Origin: Caryophanales bacterium UBA5603
GTDB taxonomy: Bacteria; Bacillota_I; Bacilli_A; Izemoplasmatales; Hujiaoplasmataceae
Direction: 5' to 3'
Assembly (NCBI GenBank): GCA_002424815.1
Contig: DILB01000018.1
Coordinates: 1-64,000 of the forward strand
Length of the DNA: 64,000 nt
The first letter of the stretch is position 1, and the number at the start of each line of letters is the position of its first letter. Shown one piece after another: positions 8,813-17,962 of the stretch. The translations under genes were made by a program, and so were the position numbers. The notes beneath the pieces are model-generated. The model was not told where the DNA came from. It made no database searches and saw only the letters and a list, made by a program, of their open reading frames with translations.

Positions 8813-9311
8813 TACGAAACAATTATCAATGATTGAAGCAGCTGAGCAAATTATCAAACAAAATAAAGGACCGATGTCCTTTTTGGATTTGTTTAAGTTG
8901 ATGAGTGAGGCGAAAGGATTCACAGAATCAGAAATCGCCAACATCATCAGCCAGTTTTATGCTGATTTCATTATCTCTGCTAAATTTGTTTATACAGGCG
9001 ATGATTTATGGGACTTGAAGTCTCGTCAATCGATTGATCTGTGGGATAAAGACGGCGCTTATTATCAAGAATTCCCTGAAGACGAAGAAGAAGTTTCTTT
9101 CGATGAAGAGGAAGAAGAAATCGAAGAAGAGATCGAAGAGGAAGAGGAAGAAGACGAAGTCGAACTTGAACTCGGTGAAGCAGATTATGAAGAAGAATTT
9201 GAAGAAGAATTCTTAGATGATGACGAAGAAGCGCTTGCGGATGAAGAAGAATTTGATGATGACAAATACAATGAATACATGGACGATTACGAAGACATGT
9301 ACGATGAATAA
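8805..9311 (+). CDS. rpoE: RNA polymerase delta subunit
   Basis: A 168-residue protein with the two-part structure of RpoE (delta). The N-terminal about 85 residues form the winged-helix HARE-HTH domain (SMIEAAEQIIKQNKGPMSF, then the LWDLKSRQSIDLWDKDGA segment). The C-terminal half is an almost unbroken Asp/Glu tail. Delta binds core polymerase, lowers promoter-complex stability and speeds recycling. The open frame begins at 8787, but AAGGAACGG (8791-8799) is correctly placed for the ATG at 8805, giving MTDTKQLS. The Bacillus order rpoE-pyrG is kept. Confidence 0.9.
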   Translation: MTDTKQLSMIEAAEQIIKQNKGPMSFLDLFKLMSEAKGFTESEIANIISQFYADFIISAKFVYTGDDLWDLKSRQSIDLWDKDGAYYQEFPEDEEEVSFDEEEEEIEEEIEEEEEEDEVELELGEADYEEEFEEEFLDDDEEALADEEEFDDDKYNEYMDDYEDMYDE

Positions 9312-9326
9312 AAATTTCGAAAGCAA

Positions 9327-9355
9327 TTGATTTTACAAATTGAATTTGATATAAT
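9327..9355 (+). promoter_or_regulatory. promoter of pyrG
   Basis: TTGATT, 17 bases, TATAAT (9350-9355), also an extended -10 (TGaTATAAT). The predicted transcript starts near 9362 and would carry a leader of about 75 bases. Confidence 0.7.
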
Positions 9356-9380
9356 CGTAAAGAGCTCACTAAAAAGCAAG

Positions 9381-9412
9381 GGTTCTCCATCCGGGGAACC
9401 ATTTTCTTTTTT
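9381..9412 (+). terminator. leader terminator upstream of pyrG (possible attenuator)
   Basis: An eight-base stem (9381-9388 with 9393-9400, one G-U pair, ATCC loop) followed by ATTTTCTTTTTTT. It lies between the pyrG promoter and the pyrG start, so it either ends rpoE transcripts or attenuates pyrG. Bacillus pyrG is known to be controlled by a leader terminator that responds to CTP. Confidence 0.7.
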
Positions 9413-9435
9413 TGATTTTTGCGAGGTGAAATTGT

Positions 9436-11040
9436 ATGAAACAAACAAAATTTATCTTTGTGACTGGGGGTGTTGTGTCCAGTCTAGGTAAAGGAATCAC
9501 AGCAGCTTCCTTAGGAAGACTTTTGAAAAACCGTGGATTAAAAGTGTTTATGCAAAAGTTTGATCCGTATATCAATGTTGATCCTGGCACAATGTCGCCT
9601 TATCAACACGGTGAAGTCTTTGTCACCGATGATGGCGCTGAAACCGATTTAGATTTAGGTCATTATGAACGATTTATTGATGAAAACCTTTCAGTTCACA
9701 GTTCTGTCACGACCGGTAAAATTTATTCATCGGTCATCGAAAAAGAACGTCGAGGTGATTTTTTAGGCGCGACTGTTCAAGTCATTCCGCATATTACGAA
9801 TGAAATTAAGTCAAAGTTAGATGCTGCCGCAAAACATTCTCAAGCAGATATTATCATAACCGAAATTGGCGGAACTGTCGGTGATATCGAATCATTACCA
9901 TTCTTAGAAGCTATCCGTCAAGCCCGTCGAGACTATGGTTATCAGAACACGATGTATATTCATAATACATTGGTTCCTTATCTTGAAACAACTGGTGAAC
10001 TTAAAACAAAACCGACACAACATAGCGTCAAAGAACTACGTTCATTGGGTATTACACCCGATGTCATTGTCTTAAGAACCAGTCACGAAGTGACTAATTC
10101 AATGCGTGAGAAAATCGCCTTGTTCTGCGATGTCAGAAAAGAAGCGGTTATTCAATGTATTGATGTAAAAGTTCTTTATGAAGTTGCATTAAACTTCAAA
10201 GATCAGAAATTAGATGAAATCGTGTGCGAACATCTCAATTTGACGACTGAACCTTGTAATATGGATAGCTGGTATCATCTTGTTGATACGATTAAAACCA
10301 TGAGTAATGAAGTGACAATCGGTTTGGTAGGCAAATACACATCGCTTCATGATGCTTATCTTTCGGTTACGGAAGCGTTAAAACACGCTGGATATTTTCA
10401 TAAAGCTAAAATAAATGTCAAGTGGATTAACTCCAGTGAGGTGACCGCAGAAAATACTGACACCTTATTTGAAGGATGCAATGGAATCTTAATTCCAGGA
10501 GGGTTTGGAACGAGAGGGATTGATGGTAAAATTCATGCGATTACCTATGCCCGAACGCATCAAATTCCACTATTAGGACTTTGTCTTGGTATGCAACTGT
10601 CAATTATTGAATTTGCGCGGAATGTTTGTAATCTTCCTGAAGCAAATTCAACAGAGTTTGAACCTGAGACCATTTTCAATGTGATTGACTATCTTCCTGA
10701 ACAATATGTCGGAATTCAATTAGGAGGAACGATGCGTCTTGGTTTATATAATTGTGATTTGAAGAAAGAGACTTTGGCTTATACCGCTTATGGGATTGAT
10801 CACATTCGAGAACGTCATCGACATCGATATGAATTCAATAATAAATTTAAAAAAGTGTTTGAAAAACAAGGAATGATTTTTTCAGGAATTAACCCAGAAA
10901 CGAAACTTTGTGAAATCATTGAACTCAAAAACCATCCTTGGTTTGTCGCTGTCCAATTTCATCCTGAGTTCCTTAGTCGCCCCGAAAGACCCCATCCCCT
11001 CTTTAGGGATTTCATATTAGCAGCTATCAAAAATTCATGA
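9436..11040 (+). CDS. pyrG: CTP synthase
   Basis: A 534-residue CTP synthase converting UTP, ATP and glutamine to CTP, of normal length. The N-terminal amidoligase domain starts FIFVTGGVVSSLGKGIT (P-loop) and contains IGGTVGDIES. The C-terminal class I glutamine amidotransferase domain (from about 290) has the nucleophile region LGLCLGMQLS near residue 380 and the His-Glu pair in QFHPEF near 505. The GCGAGGTG ribosome binding site supports the start. It lies behind a promoter and a leader hairpin, which suggests pyrimidine-dependent control, and ends in its own terminator. Confidence 0.97.
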   Translation: MKQTKFIFVTGGVVSSLGKGITAASLGRLLKNRGLKVFMQKFDPYINVDPGTMSPYQHGEVFVTDDGAETDLDLGHYERFIDENLSVHSSVTTGKIYSSVIEKERRGDFLGATVQVIPHITNEIKSKLDAAAKHSQADIIITEIGGTVGDIESLPFLEAIRQARRDYGYQNTMYIHNTLVPYLETTGELKTKPTQHSVKELRSLGITPDVIVLRTSHEVTNSMREKIALFCDVRKEAVIQCIDVKVLYEVALNFKDQKLDEIVCEHLNLTTEPCNMDSWYHLVDTIKTMSNEVTIGLVGKYTSLHDAYLSVTEALKHAGYFHKAKINVKWINSSEVTAENTDTLFEGCNGILIPGGFGTRGIDGKIHAITYARTHQIPLLGLCLGMQLSIIEFARNVCNLPEANSTEFEPETIFNVIDYLPEQYVGIQLGGTMRLGLYNCDLKKETLAYTAYGIDHIRERHRHRYEFNNKFKKVFEKQGMIFSGINPETKLCEIIELKNHPWFVAVQFHPEFLSRPERPHPLFRDFILAAIKNS

Positions 11041-11046
11041 CTTTCT

Positions 11047-11077
11047 AAAGGCTTTTAAGTAAAAAGCCTTTTTTTTA
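11047..11077 (+). terminator. terminator of pyrG
   Basis: AAAGGCTTTT paired with AAAAAGCCTTT across an AAGT loop, followed by a T run. Confidence 0.85.
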
Positions 11078-11088
11078 TGACGAAATCA

Positions 11089-11097
11089 TGGTATAAT
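11089..11097 (+). promoter_or_regulatory. extended -10 promoter of tldD-tldE
   Basis: TGgTATAAT, 28 bases before the tldD start codon. Confidence 0.55.
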
Positions 11098-11124
11098 TCG
11101 GAAAAATGCAAAAGGAGGCAAAAC

Positions 11125-12522
11125 ATGTTGCTTGAAAAACATTTAATTGAAAAATTGATCGATACCGCCCTATCGACCGGTGGCGATTTCGCTGAAATCT
11201 ACATTGAAGATAAGGTATCTGAATCAATTCAATCTGTTGGTGGACGCATAGAAAAAGCGAATAGCCAAAAGGTTTTTGGTGTTGGGGTTCGAATTGCCCA
11301 CAAACTACAAAGTGTCTATGGCTATACCAACAGTAAAAATCCTGAGGTCTTAATTAAACTTGCCAGTGATCTATCAAAATCATTTTCTGATTCTAATTTA
11401 ACCAAAGCGGTACCGCTTGGTGAATTAGAAATTGGTCAGCGTCACAAGGTAAGAATTAATCCGAGAGATGTCAAACAAACGGATAAAGTAGATTTAATCA
11501 AACGGGCTTATAAAGCAGCAAAAGAATATGATGAAGTAATCCAACAAGTGATGACTTCAATTTCAGATTCGGTTCAAACAGTAGTGATAGCCAACAGTGA
11601 AGGGCGTTTTGTTACCGAAGACCGTGTGCGTATTCGCATTGGAATTAACGCTATTGCAGGTAAAGATGGCGTTATGCAAACAGGATTCGATGGACCCGGA
11701 ACAGGCAAAGGGTACGAATATTTCTTTGAAGAAGTCGATATTGAAACCATTGCAAAAAATGCAGCTCGAATGGCTAAAACAATGTTGTTTGCAGATGATT
11801 GTCCAAGTGGTGTCATGCCAGTCATTATTAACAATGAATTTGGTGGTGTCATATTCCACGAAGCTTGTGGTCACTCACTTGAAGCAACTTCAGTCGCAAA
11901 AAATGCATCAGTGTTCTGTGGAAAACTTGGTCAACAAATAGCCTCAACCATCGTTACAGCAATCGATGATGGAACCATTGAAAATGGATGGGGCTCCGCC
12001 AATTTTGATGATGAAGGATATCCGCAACAACGTCGTGTTTTAATCGAAAATGGTATTCTTAAAACTTATATGGTTGACAAACTTAATAGTCGTCGCATGA
12101 ATCATCAACCGACCGGTTCATCTAGACGCGAATCCTATCGATTCTCACCGACATCGCGCATGAGTAATACATTCATCGATAATGGAACCTCAACATTTGA
12201 TGAAATTATCGCCGCCACAGAATATGGTCTATTCGCTGCGAAAATGGGTGGAGGATCTGTCAACCCCGGTTCAGGTGATTTCAACTTCTCAGTATCAGAA
12301 GGTTATATCGTTAGAAATGGTAAAATTGCCGAGCCCGTCAAAGGCGCAGCTCTGGTTGGAAATGGTGCCGAGATTCTTTGGAAAATCGATATGGTCGGAA
12401 ACAATCTAGATCGAGCACGTGGTATGTGTGGATCTGCTTCAGGATCAATTCCCGCAGACGTAGGCCAACCGACCATTCGAGTTTCTTCCATTACTGTCGG
12501 TGGAAAGAAAGGGGCGAAGTAA
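11125..12522 (+). CDS. tldD: TldD-type metalloprotease
   Basis: A 465-residue TldD-family protein. The zinc site HEACGHSLE (HExxxH, near residue 245) is present and DxGT-type glycine-rich blocks follow. TldD pairs with TldE (PmbA) in a heterodimer that degrades unfolded peptides; only TldD carries the active zinc site. The open frame reaches back to 11077, inside the promoter region, but AAAGGAGG at 11112-11118 sets the start at 11125. The partner gene follows after one base. Confidence 0.9.
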   Translation: MLLEKHLIEKLIDTALSTGGDFAEIYIEDKVSESIQSVGGRIEKANSQKVFGVGVRIAHKLQSVYGYTNSKNPEVLIKLASDLSKSFSDSNLTKAVPLGELEIGQRHKVRINPRDVKQTDKVDLIKRAYKAAKEYDEVIQQVMTSISDSVQTVVIANSEGRFVTEDRVRIRIGINAIAGKDGVMQTGFDGPGTGKGYEYFFEEVDIETIAKNAARMAKTMLFADDCPSGVMPVIINNEFGGVIFHEACGHSLEATSVAKNASVFCGKLGQQIASTIVTAIDDGTIENGWGSANFDDEGYPQQRRVLIENGILKTYMVDKLNSRRMNHQPTGSSRRESYRFSPTSRMSNTFIDNGTSTFDEIIAATEYGLFAAKMGGGSVNPGSGDFNFSVSEGYIVRNGKIAEPVKGAALVGNGAEILWKIDMVGNNLDRARGMCGSASGSIPADVGQPTIRVSSITVGGKKGAK

Positions 12523-12523
12523 G

Positions 12524-13837
12524 ATGAACATCGAAAAATTATTTGCCCACGCTCAAAGCAAGGGCATATCTGATGTCCAAGTTTTTCTTAATAATCGTAA
12601 TGAATTAAGCATTGAAGTATTTGAAGGCCATTTAGAAAAATACGAAATCTCAGATTCTTCTAGTATGACAATTCGCGGCATTTTTAATGGCAAAATGGGA
12701 ACCTATTCGACGGAAATCATGGATGATTCAATGATTGAAACGATTGTGGATGCGATTATTGGATCAGCGAAGATTATTGACTCTCTCGATGATGCTATTA
12801 TTTATGCTGGCGATAGTAAGTACGAAGAATTGACGGGTCTATACAATGAAGCTCTAAATAACTTGGATGTCAGTGAAAAAATTGCAAAAGTCAAAGAATT
12901 GGATGCTAAATTTCACGCAGCTGATCCTACCGTTTCGATTGTTGAAACGATGTATTCAGAATCAACACGGTCCGTTATGCTTCAAAACACGAAAGGATTG
13001 AAACTTTTTAATAAAGTCAACTCCGCAATGATGGGTGGTCAAGTCATCGTTAAAAACGAAAGCGACCAAAGAACCAGTTTCGATTTACTCATCAGTAACG
13101 AATTCGTTGATTTTGATACCGACAAATTGAGTAAGGATATTGTCGAAAAAGGCGTTAAGTCCTTAGGCGCCAAACCCATTCCTTCCGGTTCTTATGAATT
13201 GGTCTTCGAAAATAACGCATTAGGTATTCTTTTGAGCGCTTTTAGTGGGGTCTTTTCTGCCGAAGCCGTTCAAAAAGGATTTTCGTTATTGAAAGGGAAA
13301 CTAGAAACTGCTATAGGATCTTCAAAAGTAACACTCGTCGATGATCCCTTTATGAAGAAAAGTAGCAGAAGTCGTTCATTTGACGATGAAGGCGTTGCGA
13401 CACGTTATAAAGAATTAATTAAGGAAGGTATTTTAAAGACTTACCTTCATAATTTGAATACGGCTAAAAAAGACCAAGTCGCATCCACTGGAAACGGTTT
13501 TGGTGGTGCAGTATCAGCGGTCAATTTGGCTCTGCTTCCAGGAAGCACCCCGAAAAATGACTTAATTCAACTTGTAAAAGACGGTATCTTTATTACCGAT
13601 GTTCAAGGAGCTCATGCAGGAGCTAATCCCGTCTCAGGCGATTTTTCCTTGCAAGCTTCAGGCTTTGTAATTAAAGATGGCGTCTTAGGACAACCTGTTG
13701 CCTTAATTACTGTTGCAGGAAATTTCATTAAATTGCTTCAAGATATAGAGGTTGTTGGAAACGATTTAAAAACCGGATATTATGGCATTACCTGTCCTTC
13801 TGTAAAAGTTGGACCGATGGCAGTTGCTGGTCTATAA
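12524..13837 (+). CDS. tldE: TldE/PmbA-type metalloprotease partner
   Basis: A 437-residue TldE/PmbA-like protein, related to TldD over its length but without the HExxxH zinc motif, as is normal for the non-catalytic partner. Landmarks are SFDDEGVAT near 290, NGFGGAVSAVNLALLPG near 335 and GDFSLQASGF near 385. The start at 12524 is chosen over an upstream in-frame ATG at 12500 because AAAGGGG precedes it and it would otherwise overlap tldD. The pair forms one transcription unit with a terminator at the end. Confidence 0.88.
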   Translation: MNIEKLFAHAQSKGISDVQVFLNNRNELSIEVFEGHLEKYEISDSSSMTIRGIFNGKMGTYSTEIMDDSMIETIVDAIIGSAKIIDSLDDAIIYAGDSKYEELTGLYNEALNNLDVSEKIAKVKELDAKFHAADPTVSIVETMYSESTRSVMLQNTKGLKLFNKVNSAMMGGQVIVKNESDQRTSFDLLISNEFVDFDTDKLSKDIVEKGVKSLGAKPIPSGSYELVFENNALGILLSAFSGVFSAEAVQKGFSLLKGKLETAIGSSKVTLVDDPFMKKSSRSRSFDDEGVATRYKELIKEGILKTYLHNLNTAKKDQVASTGNGFGGAVSAVNLALLPGSTPKNDLIQLVKDGIFITDVQGAHAGANPVSGDFSLQASGFVIKDGVLGQPVALITVAGNFIKLLQDIEVVGNDLKTGYYGITCPSVKVGPMAVAGL

Positions 13838-13841
13838 ACTC

Positions 13842-13876
13842 AAAGGGATCAATCAAAAGTTGATCCCTTTTCTTTT
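13842..13876 (+). terminator. terminator of tldD-tldE
   Basis: Eleven-base stem AAAGGGATCAA/TTGATCCCTTT, followed by TCTTTT. Confidence 0.88.
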
Positions 13877-13897
13877 ATGGAGATTCGGTGAATAAAC

Positions 13898-13926
13898 TTT
13901 ACAATTAGAGCATTTTTTTGTATAAT
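13898..13926 (+). promoter_or_regulatory. promoter of fba
   Basis: TTTACA, 17 bases, TATAAT; 37 bases before the start codon. Confidence 0.7.
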
Positions 13927-13962
13927 TAAAGGGTAAAAAATACATTTTTTGGAGGTAACACA

Positions 13963-14829
13963 ATGGGAATCATCTCTGCTGAATCGATGTTGACGAAAGC
14001 GTTTAAAAACGGATACGCTGTCGGTCAATTCAACATTAACAACCTCGAATGGACAAAAGCCGTTTTACAAACTGCAGAAGAATTGAAATCACCGGTTATA
14101 TTGGGTGTTTCAGAAGGTGCAGGAAAATATATGACTGGCTACAAAACCGTTGTTGCAATGGTCAATGCAATGATTGAAACACTGAATATTTCAGTTCCAG
14201 TCGCAGTTCATCTTGATCATGGTACGTATGAAGGTGCAAAAAAAGCGTTAGATGCCGGCTTTAAATCCATTATGTTTGATGGTTCAAGTTATCCTATCGC
14301 TGAGAACCTTGCTAAAACAAAAGAACTTGTCGAAATCACCAAAAAAATGGGTGTTTCGCTTGAAGCTGAAGTTGGAGCAATCGGTGGCGAAGAAGATGGA
14401 GTGCATGGCTCTGGTGAATTAGCTGATCCAGAAGAATGCAAAACAATTGCCGATTTGGGTGTAACGATTTTAGCTGCCGGTATTGGAAATATCCATGGAA
14501 AATATCCTGAAAATTGGAAAGGTTTAAATTTCGACGTGCTTCGCGCTATTAAAGCGAAAGTAAATGAAACACCGCTTGTGTTGCATGGAGGATCAGGAAT
14601 TCCTGATGATATGGTTAAGCAAGCTATCTCACTCGGTGTTGCAAAAATCAATGTTAATACCGAATGCCAAGTTGTTTTTGCTGAAGCGACGCGTAAATAC
14701 ATTGAAGCTGGAAAAGATCTTGAAGGAAAAGGATTTGACCCACGCAAATTACTCGCCCCTGGTACCGAAGCAATCAAACAAGTTGTCCGTGAAAAAATGA
14801 TTCTTTTTGGTTCAGTCAATCAAGCTTAA
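13963..14829 (+). CDS. fba: class II fructose-bisphosphate aldolase
   Basis: A 288-residue class II (zinc) aldolase of normal length, cleaving fructose 1,6-bisphosphate to glyceraldehyde 3-phosphate and dihydroxyacetone phosphate in glycolysis. Visible sites: the metal-binding VHLDHG near residue 83, the EAEVGAIGG loop near 134, VLHGGSG near 206 and the NVNTE phosphate-binding turn near 228. The start has a TTGGAGG ribosome binding site. A strong promoter and a private terminator fit a highly expressed central metabolic gene. Related enzymes acting on tagatose bisphosphate look alike, but the glycolytic role is most likely. Confidence 0.95.
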   Translation: MGIISAESMLTKAFKNGYAVGQFNINNLEWTKAVLQTAEELKSPVILGVSEGAGKYMTGYKTVVAMVNAMIETLNISVPVAVHLDHGTYEGAKKALDAGFKSIMFDGSSYPIAENLAKTKELVEITKKMGVSLEAEVGAIGGEEDGVHGSGELADPEECKTIADLGVTILAAGIGNIHGKYPENWKGLNFDVLRAIKAKVNETPLVLHGGSGIPDDMVKQAISLGVAKINVNTECQVVFAEATRKYIEAGKDLEGKGFDPRKLLAPGTEAIKQVVREKMILFGSVNQA

Positions 14830-14840
14830 AACAATCCATT

Positions 14841-14868
14841 GAAAACCACTAAAAAAATAGTGGTTTTC
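14841..14868 (+). terminator. probable terminator of fba
   Basis: Eleven-base stem GAAAACCACTA/TAGTGGTTTTC. The following T-rich stretch is short and interrupted, so readthrough into the next gene is possible. Confidence 0.6.
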
Positions 14869-14900
14869 GCCTATTTATTTTCAGAAGGGATGGTAACATC

Positions 14901-15482
14901 ATGGATCAATGGTGGAAAGAATATATTGCTTGGAATAAAGAAAATCATGATTTTTTTGAAGAATTACAAGAACACGATTCCATTCTTTATGATCGATTCT
15001 TACCCGTCTATGCTGTTTTAGATAATTTATACATTCAAGCTTCTGAAGGTGCTATTGAAGTTAATGAGGATGTAGAAAAAATTGTTTCCGTTGGATTAGA
15101 ATTTCTTCATGACCAATTCGATACCTGCAAACTATATATTGATACCAAATTTAACGGCGATTTTCATCAATTTTTAACTTATGATAACGTCGTCAATGCT
15201 ATGTTATTCATTGATGACTTAAAGTATGAATTAGAAGAAAAACACGCGCAATATGACCGTGAGAAACTCGAGAAATTACAAGATGAATTAGAAGCGCTCA
15301 TGGATCAAAAAGCTGAACTTAAACCTGAGCTAAACATCTACATTGATGATAAAGTCAGTGATATCATCGCAAGCCAAGAGGATAATCTTTACGGTATCGT
15401 CGATATTTTCGCTGATATCGCTGATACATTAGGTTTAGAATTATATAGTGAAGATGAAATCCTGATTGGCAAGGATATTTAA
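14901..15482 (+). CDS. unrecognised acidic helical protein
   Basis: I do not recognise this 193-residue protein. It is strongly acidic, has no signal peptide or membrane segment, and is aromatic at the start (MDQWWKEYIAW). Residues about 110-150 (KYELEEKHAQYDREKLEKLQ) look like a short coiled coil. The ATG at 14901 has GAAGGGATGG about nine bases upstream. An earlier overlapping frame at 14839 crosses the fba terminator and is rejected. It is followed after 11 bases by a membrane TPR-like protein, so the two are probably one operon. Confidence 0.6.
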   Translation: MDQWWKEYIAWNKENHDFFEELQEHDSILYDRFLPVYAVLDNLYIQASEGAIEVNEDVEKIVSVGLEFLHDQFDTCKLYIDTKFNGDFHQFLTYDNVVNAMLFIDDLKYELEEKHAQYDREKLEKLQDELEALMDQKAELKPELNIYIDDKVSDIIASQEDNLYGIVDIFADIADTLGLELYSEDEILIGKDI

Positions 15483-15493
15483 GGAGAAAAAAT

Positions 15494-16414
15494 ATGTTCA
15501 ATCGTAAAAATTATATCATCACCCTCATCGTCATGGGGATCCTCGCAATTGCCTTAATCGTTACGAACACAATATACAGGTATATTGACTGGCTTTGGGT
15601 TATATTGATTGGTTCTGGCGGATATATCTATCTCAAATATCGTATCAGCGGACCACTTCAGATGTTTTCAACTAAATTTACAATGTTGGTTGACTATGAT
15701 TTAAATATTGAAGAAGCAGAAAAACTGGCTTATGAAGGCATGATCAATTCTCCCACAAAAAATATCTATGCCCTTTACCAAGTTTATTATGGAATGGCAT
15801 TGTATTATGGCGGAAAATATGAGGAAGCAATCAAAAGTTTCAATACAACCGATCTAAAACGTTTAAATACTTTATATCACGTATTAATCTTTGCCTTTAC
15901 TTGTTATTCATCTTTTGAGATTGGCGATCTTGAGACGTTTAATTTTACATTAGAACGCATCAAAAACGTTAAATCTAAAGTTCCCCCCAAATATACAAGT
16001 TTTGTTGCTAGTTATGAAGAAATTCTCGATGCAATCAAAAATATTGATGTAGCTTTAGATAACTATAAAGAAGTTGTGGAAAAACATTTTTCTCGCAATG
16101 ATGGATATATCACAACTCAACTCGTCTACCAATATCGATTAGCGCTTTATTACGAAAAAATTGGTGATGACCTTGAAAGAGATAAATGTTTAGCTTTTGT
16201 AATTGCCAACGGAAAAGAACATCATACGGCTAAAAGTGCGCGCATGAAATTTAAAGGTCTTGTTAATGTTGATGAATTTGTCATCAAGGAATCGACAGAA
16301 GAAATTCAACCTTCTACTCAAAATGACCCACTAGAAATCGAAACAACCGAAGAACCAACGAATGAAACTTCTCATGATTTGGTCGACGATTCAGAAGACA
16401 AGAAAGAAGAATAA
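15494..16414 (+). CDS. membrane protein with TPR-like cytoplasmic region
   Basis: A 306-residue protein of unknown function. Two closely spaced membrane segments lie at about 7-25 and 30-48. The following 200 residues are helical with a TPR-like pattern (ALYQVYYGMALYYGGKYEEA near 92-110). The tail from about 275 is acidic and Glu/Thr-rich, probably disordered. AAGGAGAAAAAT precedes the ATG. It shares an operon with the acidic protein upstream and ends at a terminator shared with lysS. A scaffold or adaptor role would be a guess. Confidence 0.6.
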   Translation: MFNRKNYIITLIVMGILAIALIVTNTIYRYIDWLWVILIGSGGYIYLKYRISGPLQMFSTKFTMLVDYDLNIEEAEKLAYEGMINSPTKNIYALYQVYYGMALYYGGKYEEAIKSFNTTDLKRLNTLYHVLIFAFTCYSSFEIGDLETFNFTLERIKNVKSKVPPKYTSFVASYEEILDAIKNIDVALDNYKEVVEKHFSRNDGYITTQLVYQYRLALYYEKIGDDLERDKCLAFVIANGKEHHTAKSARMKFKGLVNVDEFVIKESTEEIQPSTQNDPLEIETTEEPTNETSHDLVDDSEDKKEE

Positions 16415-16419
16415 ATGAA

Positions 16420-16455
16420 AGCGCCCAGAGATTATCTTCTGGGCGCTATTTTTAT
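16420..16455. terminator. bidirectional terminator between the TPR protein gene and lysS
   Basis: Ten-base GC-rich stem (16420-16429 with 16438-16447) with ATTTTTAT on the plus side and TTTCATTTATT on the minus side. Confidence 0.85.
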
Positions 16456-17951
16456 AATTTACCGCGATTCTTCATGTGAGGAAAGAGTAAAACGTCTCTA
16501 ATCGAGGCGCTGTTCGTTAATAGCATAACTAAACGATCAATGCCAATGCCAATACCCCCGGTTGGTGGCATTCCATATTCAAGTGATTCAACGAAATCGA
16601 TGTCCATTTCATTAGCCTCATCATTTCCAAGGGCTTTTTCTTTCAATTGATTTTCAAAACGTTCTAATTGATCAATAGGATCATTGAGTTCGGTATAAGC
16701 ATTCGCGTATTCGCGAGTATCGATAAACAACTCAAAACGTTGTGTAAAACGAGGATCCTTTGGATCTTTTTTTGTGAGTGGTGATACTTCTATCGGATGG
16801 CCATAGACAAAAGTGGGTTGAATAATTTTTTCTTCACAATAATGTTCGAAGAAGAGGTTTACGATGTGGCCAAATCCATAGAGATGAGGTTCAACTTTTA
16901 AATGATGATCGAGTGCTAATTGTTTTGCGGTTTCAAAATCATGTATTTCAAAGAAATTGATTCCAGTCTCCTCAAAAATTAAATCAACCATATGTGCACG
17001 GCGCCAACCTTTGGCAAGATTAATCTCTTTTTCACCAAACTGAATCAATGTTTTTCCAAGGGTTTCTTCCGCAATATTGATAATCACATTTTCACACAAA
17101 TCCATCATACCCGCTAAATCGCTATAAGCCAAGTAAAGTTCAATCGTTGTGAATTCAGGATTATGGGTGGGGTCCATGCCTTCATTACGGAACAATCGCC
17201 CAATCTCATAAACACAGTCAAGACCACCGACAATTAAACGTTTTAAATATAGTTCTGGCGCGATTCGTAGATAAAAAGGCATATCCAGTGTATTATGATG
17301 GGTTACAAAAGGACGAGCATTTGCACCACCTAAAATAGGATGAAGCACGGGTGTTTCAACTTCAAGATAACCTAAATTATCAAGATAACGACGCATTGAA
17401 GATATAATTTTTGAGCGTAGGATTAAGGTTTTTTTGGAATCTTCATTCATAATCAAATCCACATATCTGCGTCGATAGCGTTCTTCTACATCAACGAGAC
17501 CATGGAATTTATCAGGCAACGGACGTAAGGCTTTAACAAGATGCGTGTAGTTTACAACTTTGATTGAAAGTTCACCGGTGTTAGTTATCATCGGATGTCC
17601 TTCAACACCGACAATATCGCCTAAATCGCCTTTGTCAAAAATCTCATAAGCATCATCGCCCACGAGGTCTTGACGGACATATATTTGAATTCGTCCGTAT
17701 TGATCTTGGATGTGAGCAAAACCCGCTTTGCCCTTGACGCGTTTTGTCATAATTCGTCCGGCGACTTTAACCAAAGGCGGTTGACTCATTTCATGAAGTT
17801 CATCTTTGGTATACTGCGAAAAATCAGCTTTGAAAGTGTCGGTGTTATGAGTTCTATCAAAGCGACTTCCAAAGGGGTCAAGACCTTTTTGAGCTAATTC
17901 TTGAGCCTTTTCACGACGGACAATTTCTTGTTCTGTCAGTCTATTTTCCAT
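16452..17951 (-). CDS. lysS: lysyl-tRNA synthetase (class II)
   Basis: A 499-residue class II LysRS charging tRNA-Lys. The N-terminal OB-fold anticodon-binding domain covers about 50-155 (VKVAGRIMTKRVKGKAGF). Class II motif 2 is FRNEGMDPTHNPEFTTIE near 260 and motif 3 is GIGIGIDRLVMLLT near 475. Length is normal. Only 11 bases separate it from the upstream binding-protein gene on the same strand, so it is likely the last gene of the tilS-hpt-ftsH unit. Its substrate tRNA-Lys(TTT) is also in this window, at 35747. Confidence 0.96.
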   Translation of the reverse strand: MENRLTEQEIVRREKAQELAQKGLDPFGSRFDRTHNTDTFKADFSQYTKDELHEMSQPPLVKVAGRIMTKRVKGKAGFAHIQDQYGRIQIYVRQDLVGDDAYEIFDKGDLGDIVGVEGHPMITNTGELSIKVVNYTHLVKALRPLPDKFHGLVDVEERYRRRYVDLIMNEDSKKTLILRSKIISSMRRYLDNLGYLEVETPVLHPILGGANARPFVTHHNTLDMPFYLRIAPELYLKRLIVGGLDCVYEIGRLFRNEGMDPTHNPEFTTIELYLAYSDLAGMMDLCENVIINIAEETLGKTLIQFGEKEINLAKGWRRAHMVDLIFEETGINFFEIHDFETAKQLALDHHLKVEPHLYGFGHIVNLFFEHYCEEKIIQPTFVYGHPIEVSPLTKKDPKDPRFTQRFELFIDTREYANAYTELNDPIDQLERFENQLKEKALGNDEANEMDIDFVESLEYGMPPTGGIGIGIDRLVMLLTNSASIRDVLLFPHMKNRGKL

Positions 17952-17962
17952 ATGTTTCTCCT

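Noticed and set aside
8980..9444. 154-codon Leu/Arg-rich minus-strand ORF
   Set aside because: Antisense of the acidic rpoE tail (GAA/GAT repeats); composition and lack of a ribosome binding site show it is a shadow.
14289..14819. 176-codon minus-strand ORF inside fba
   Set aside because: Antisense of a clearly conserved aldolase gene.
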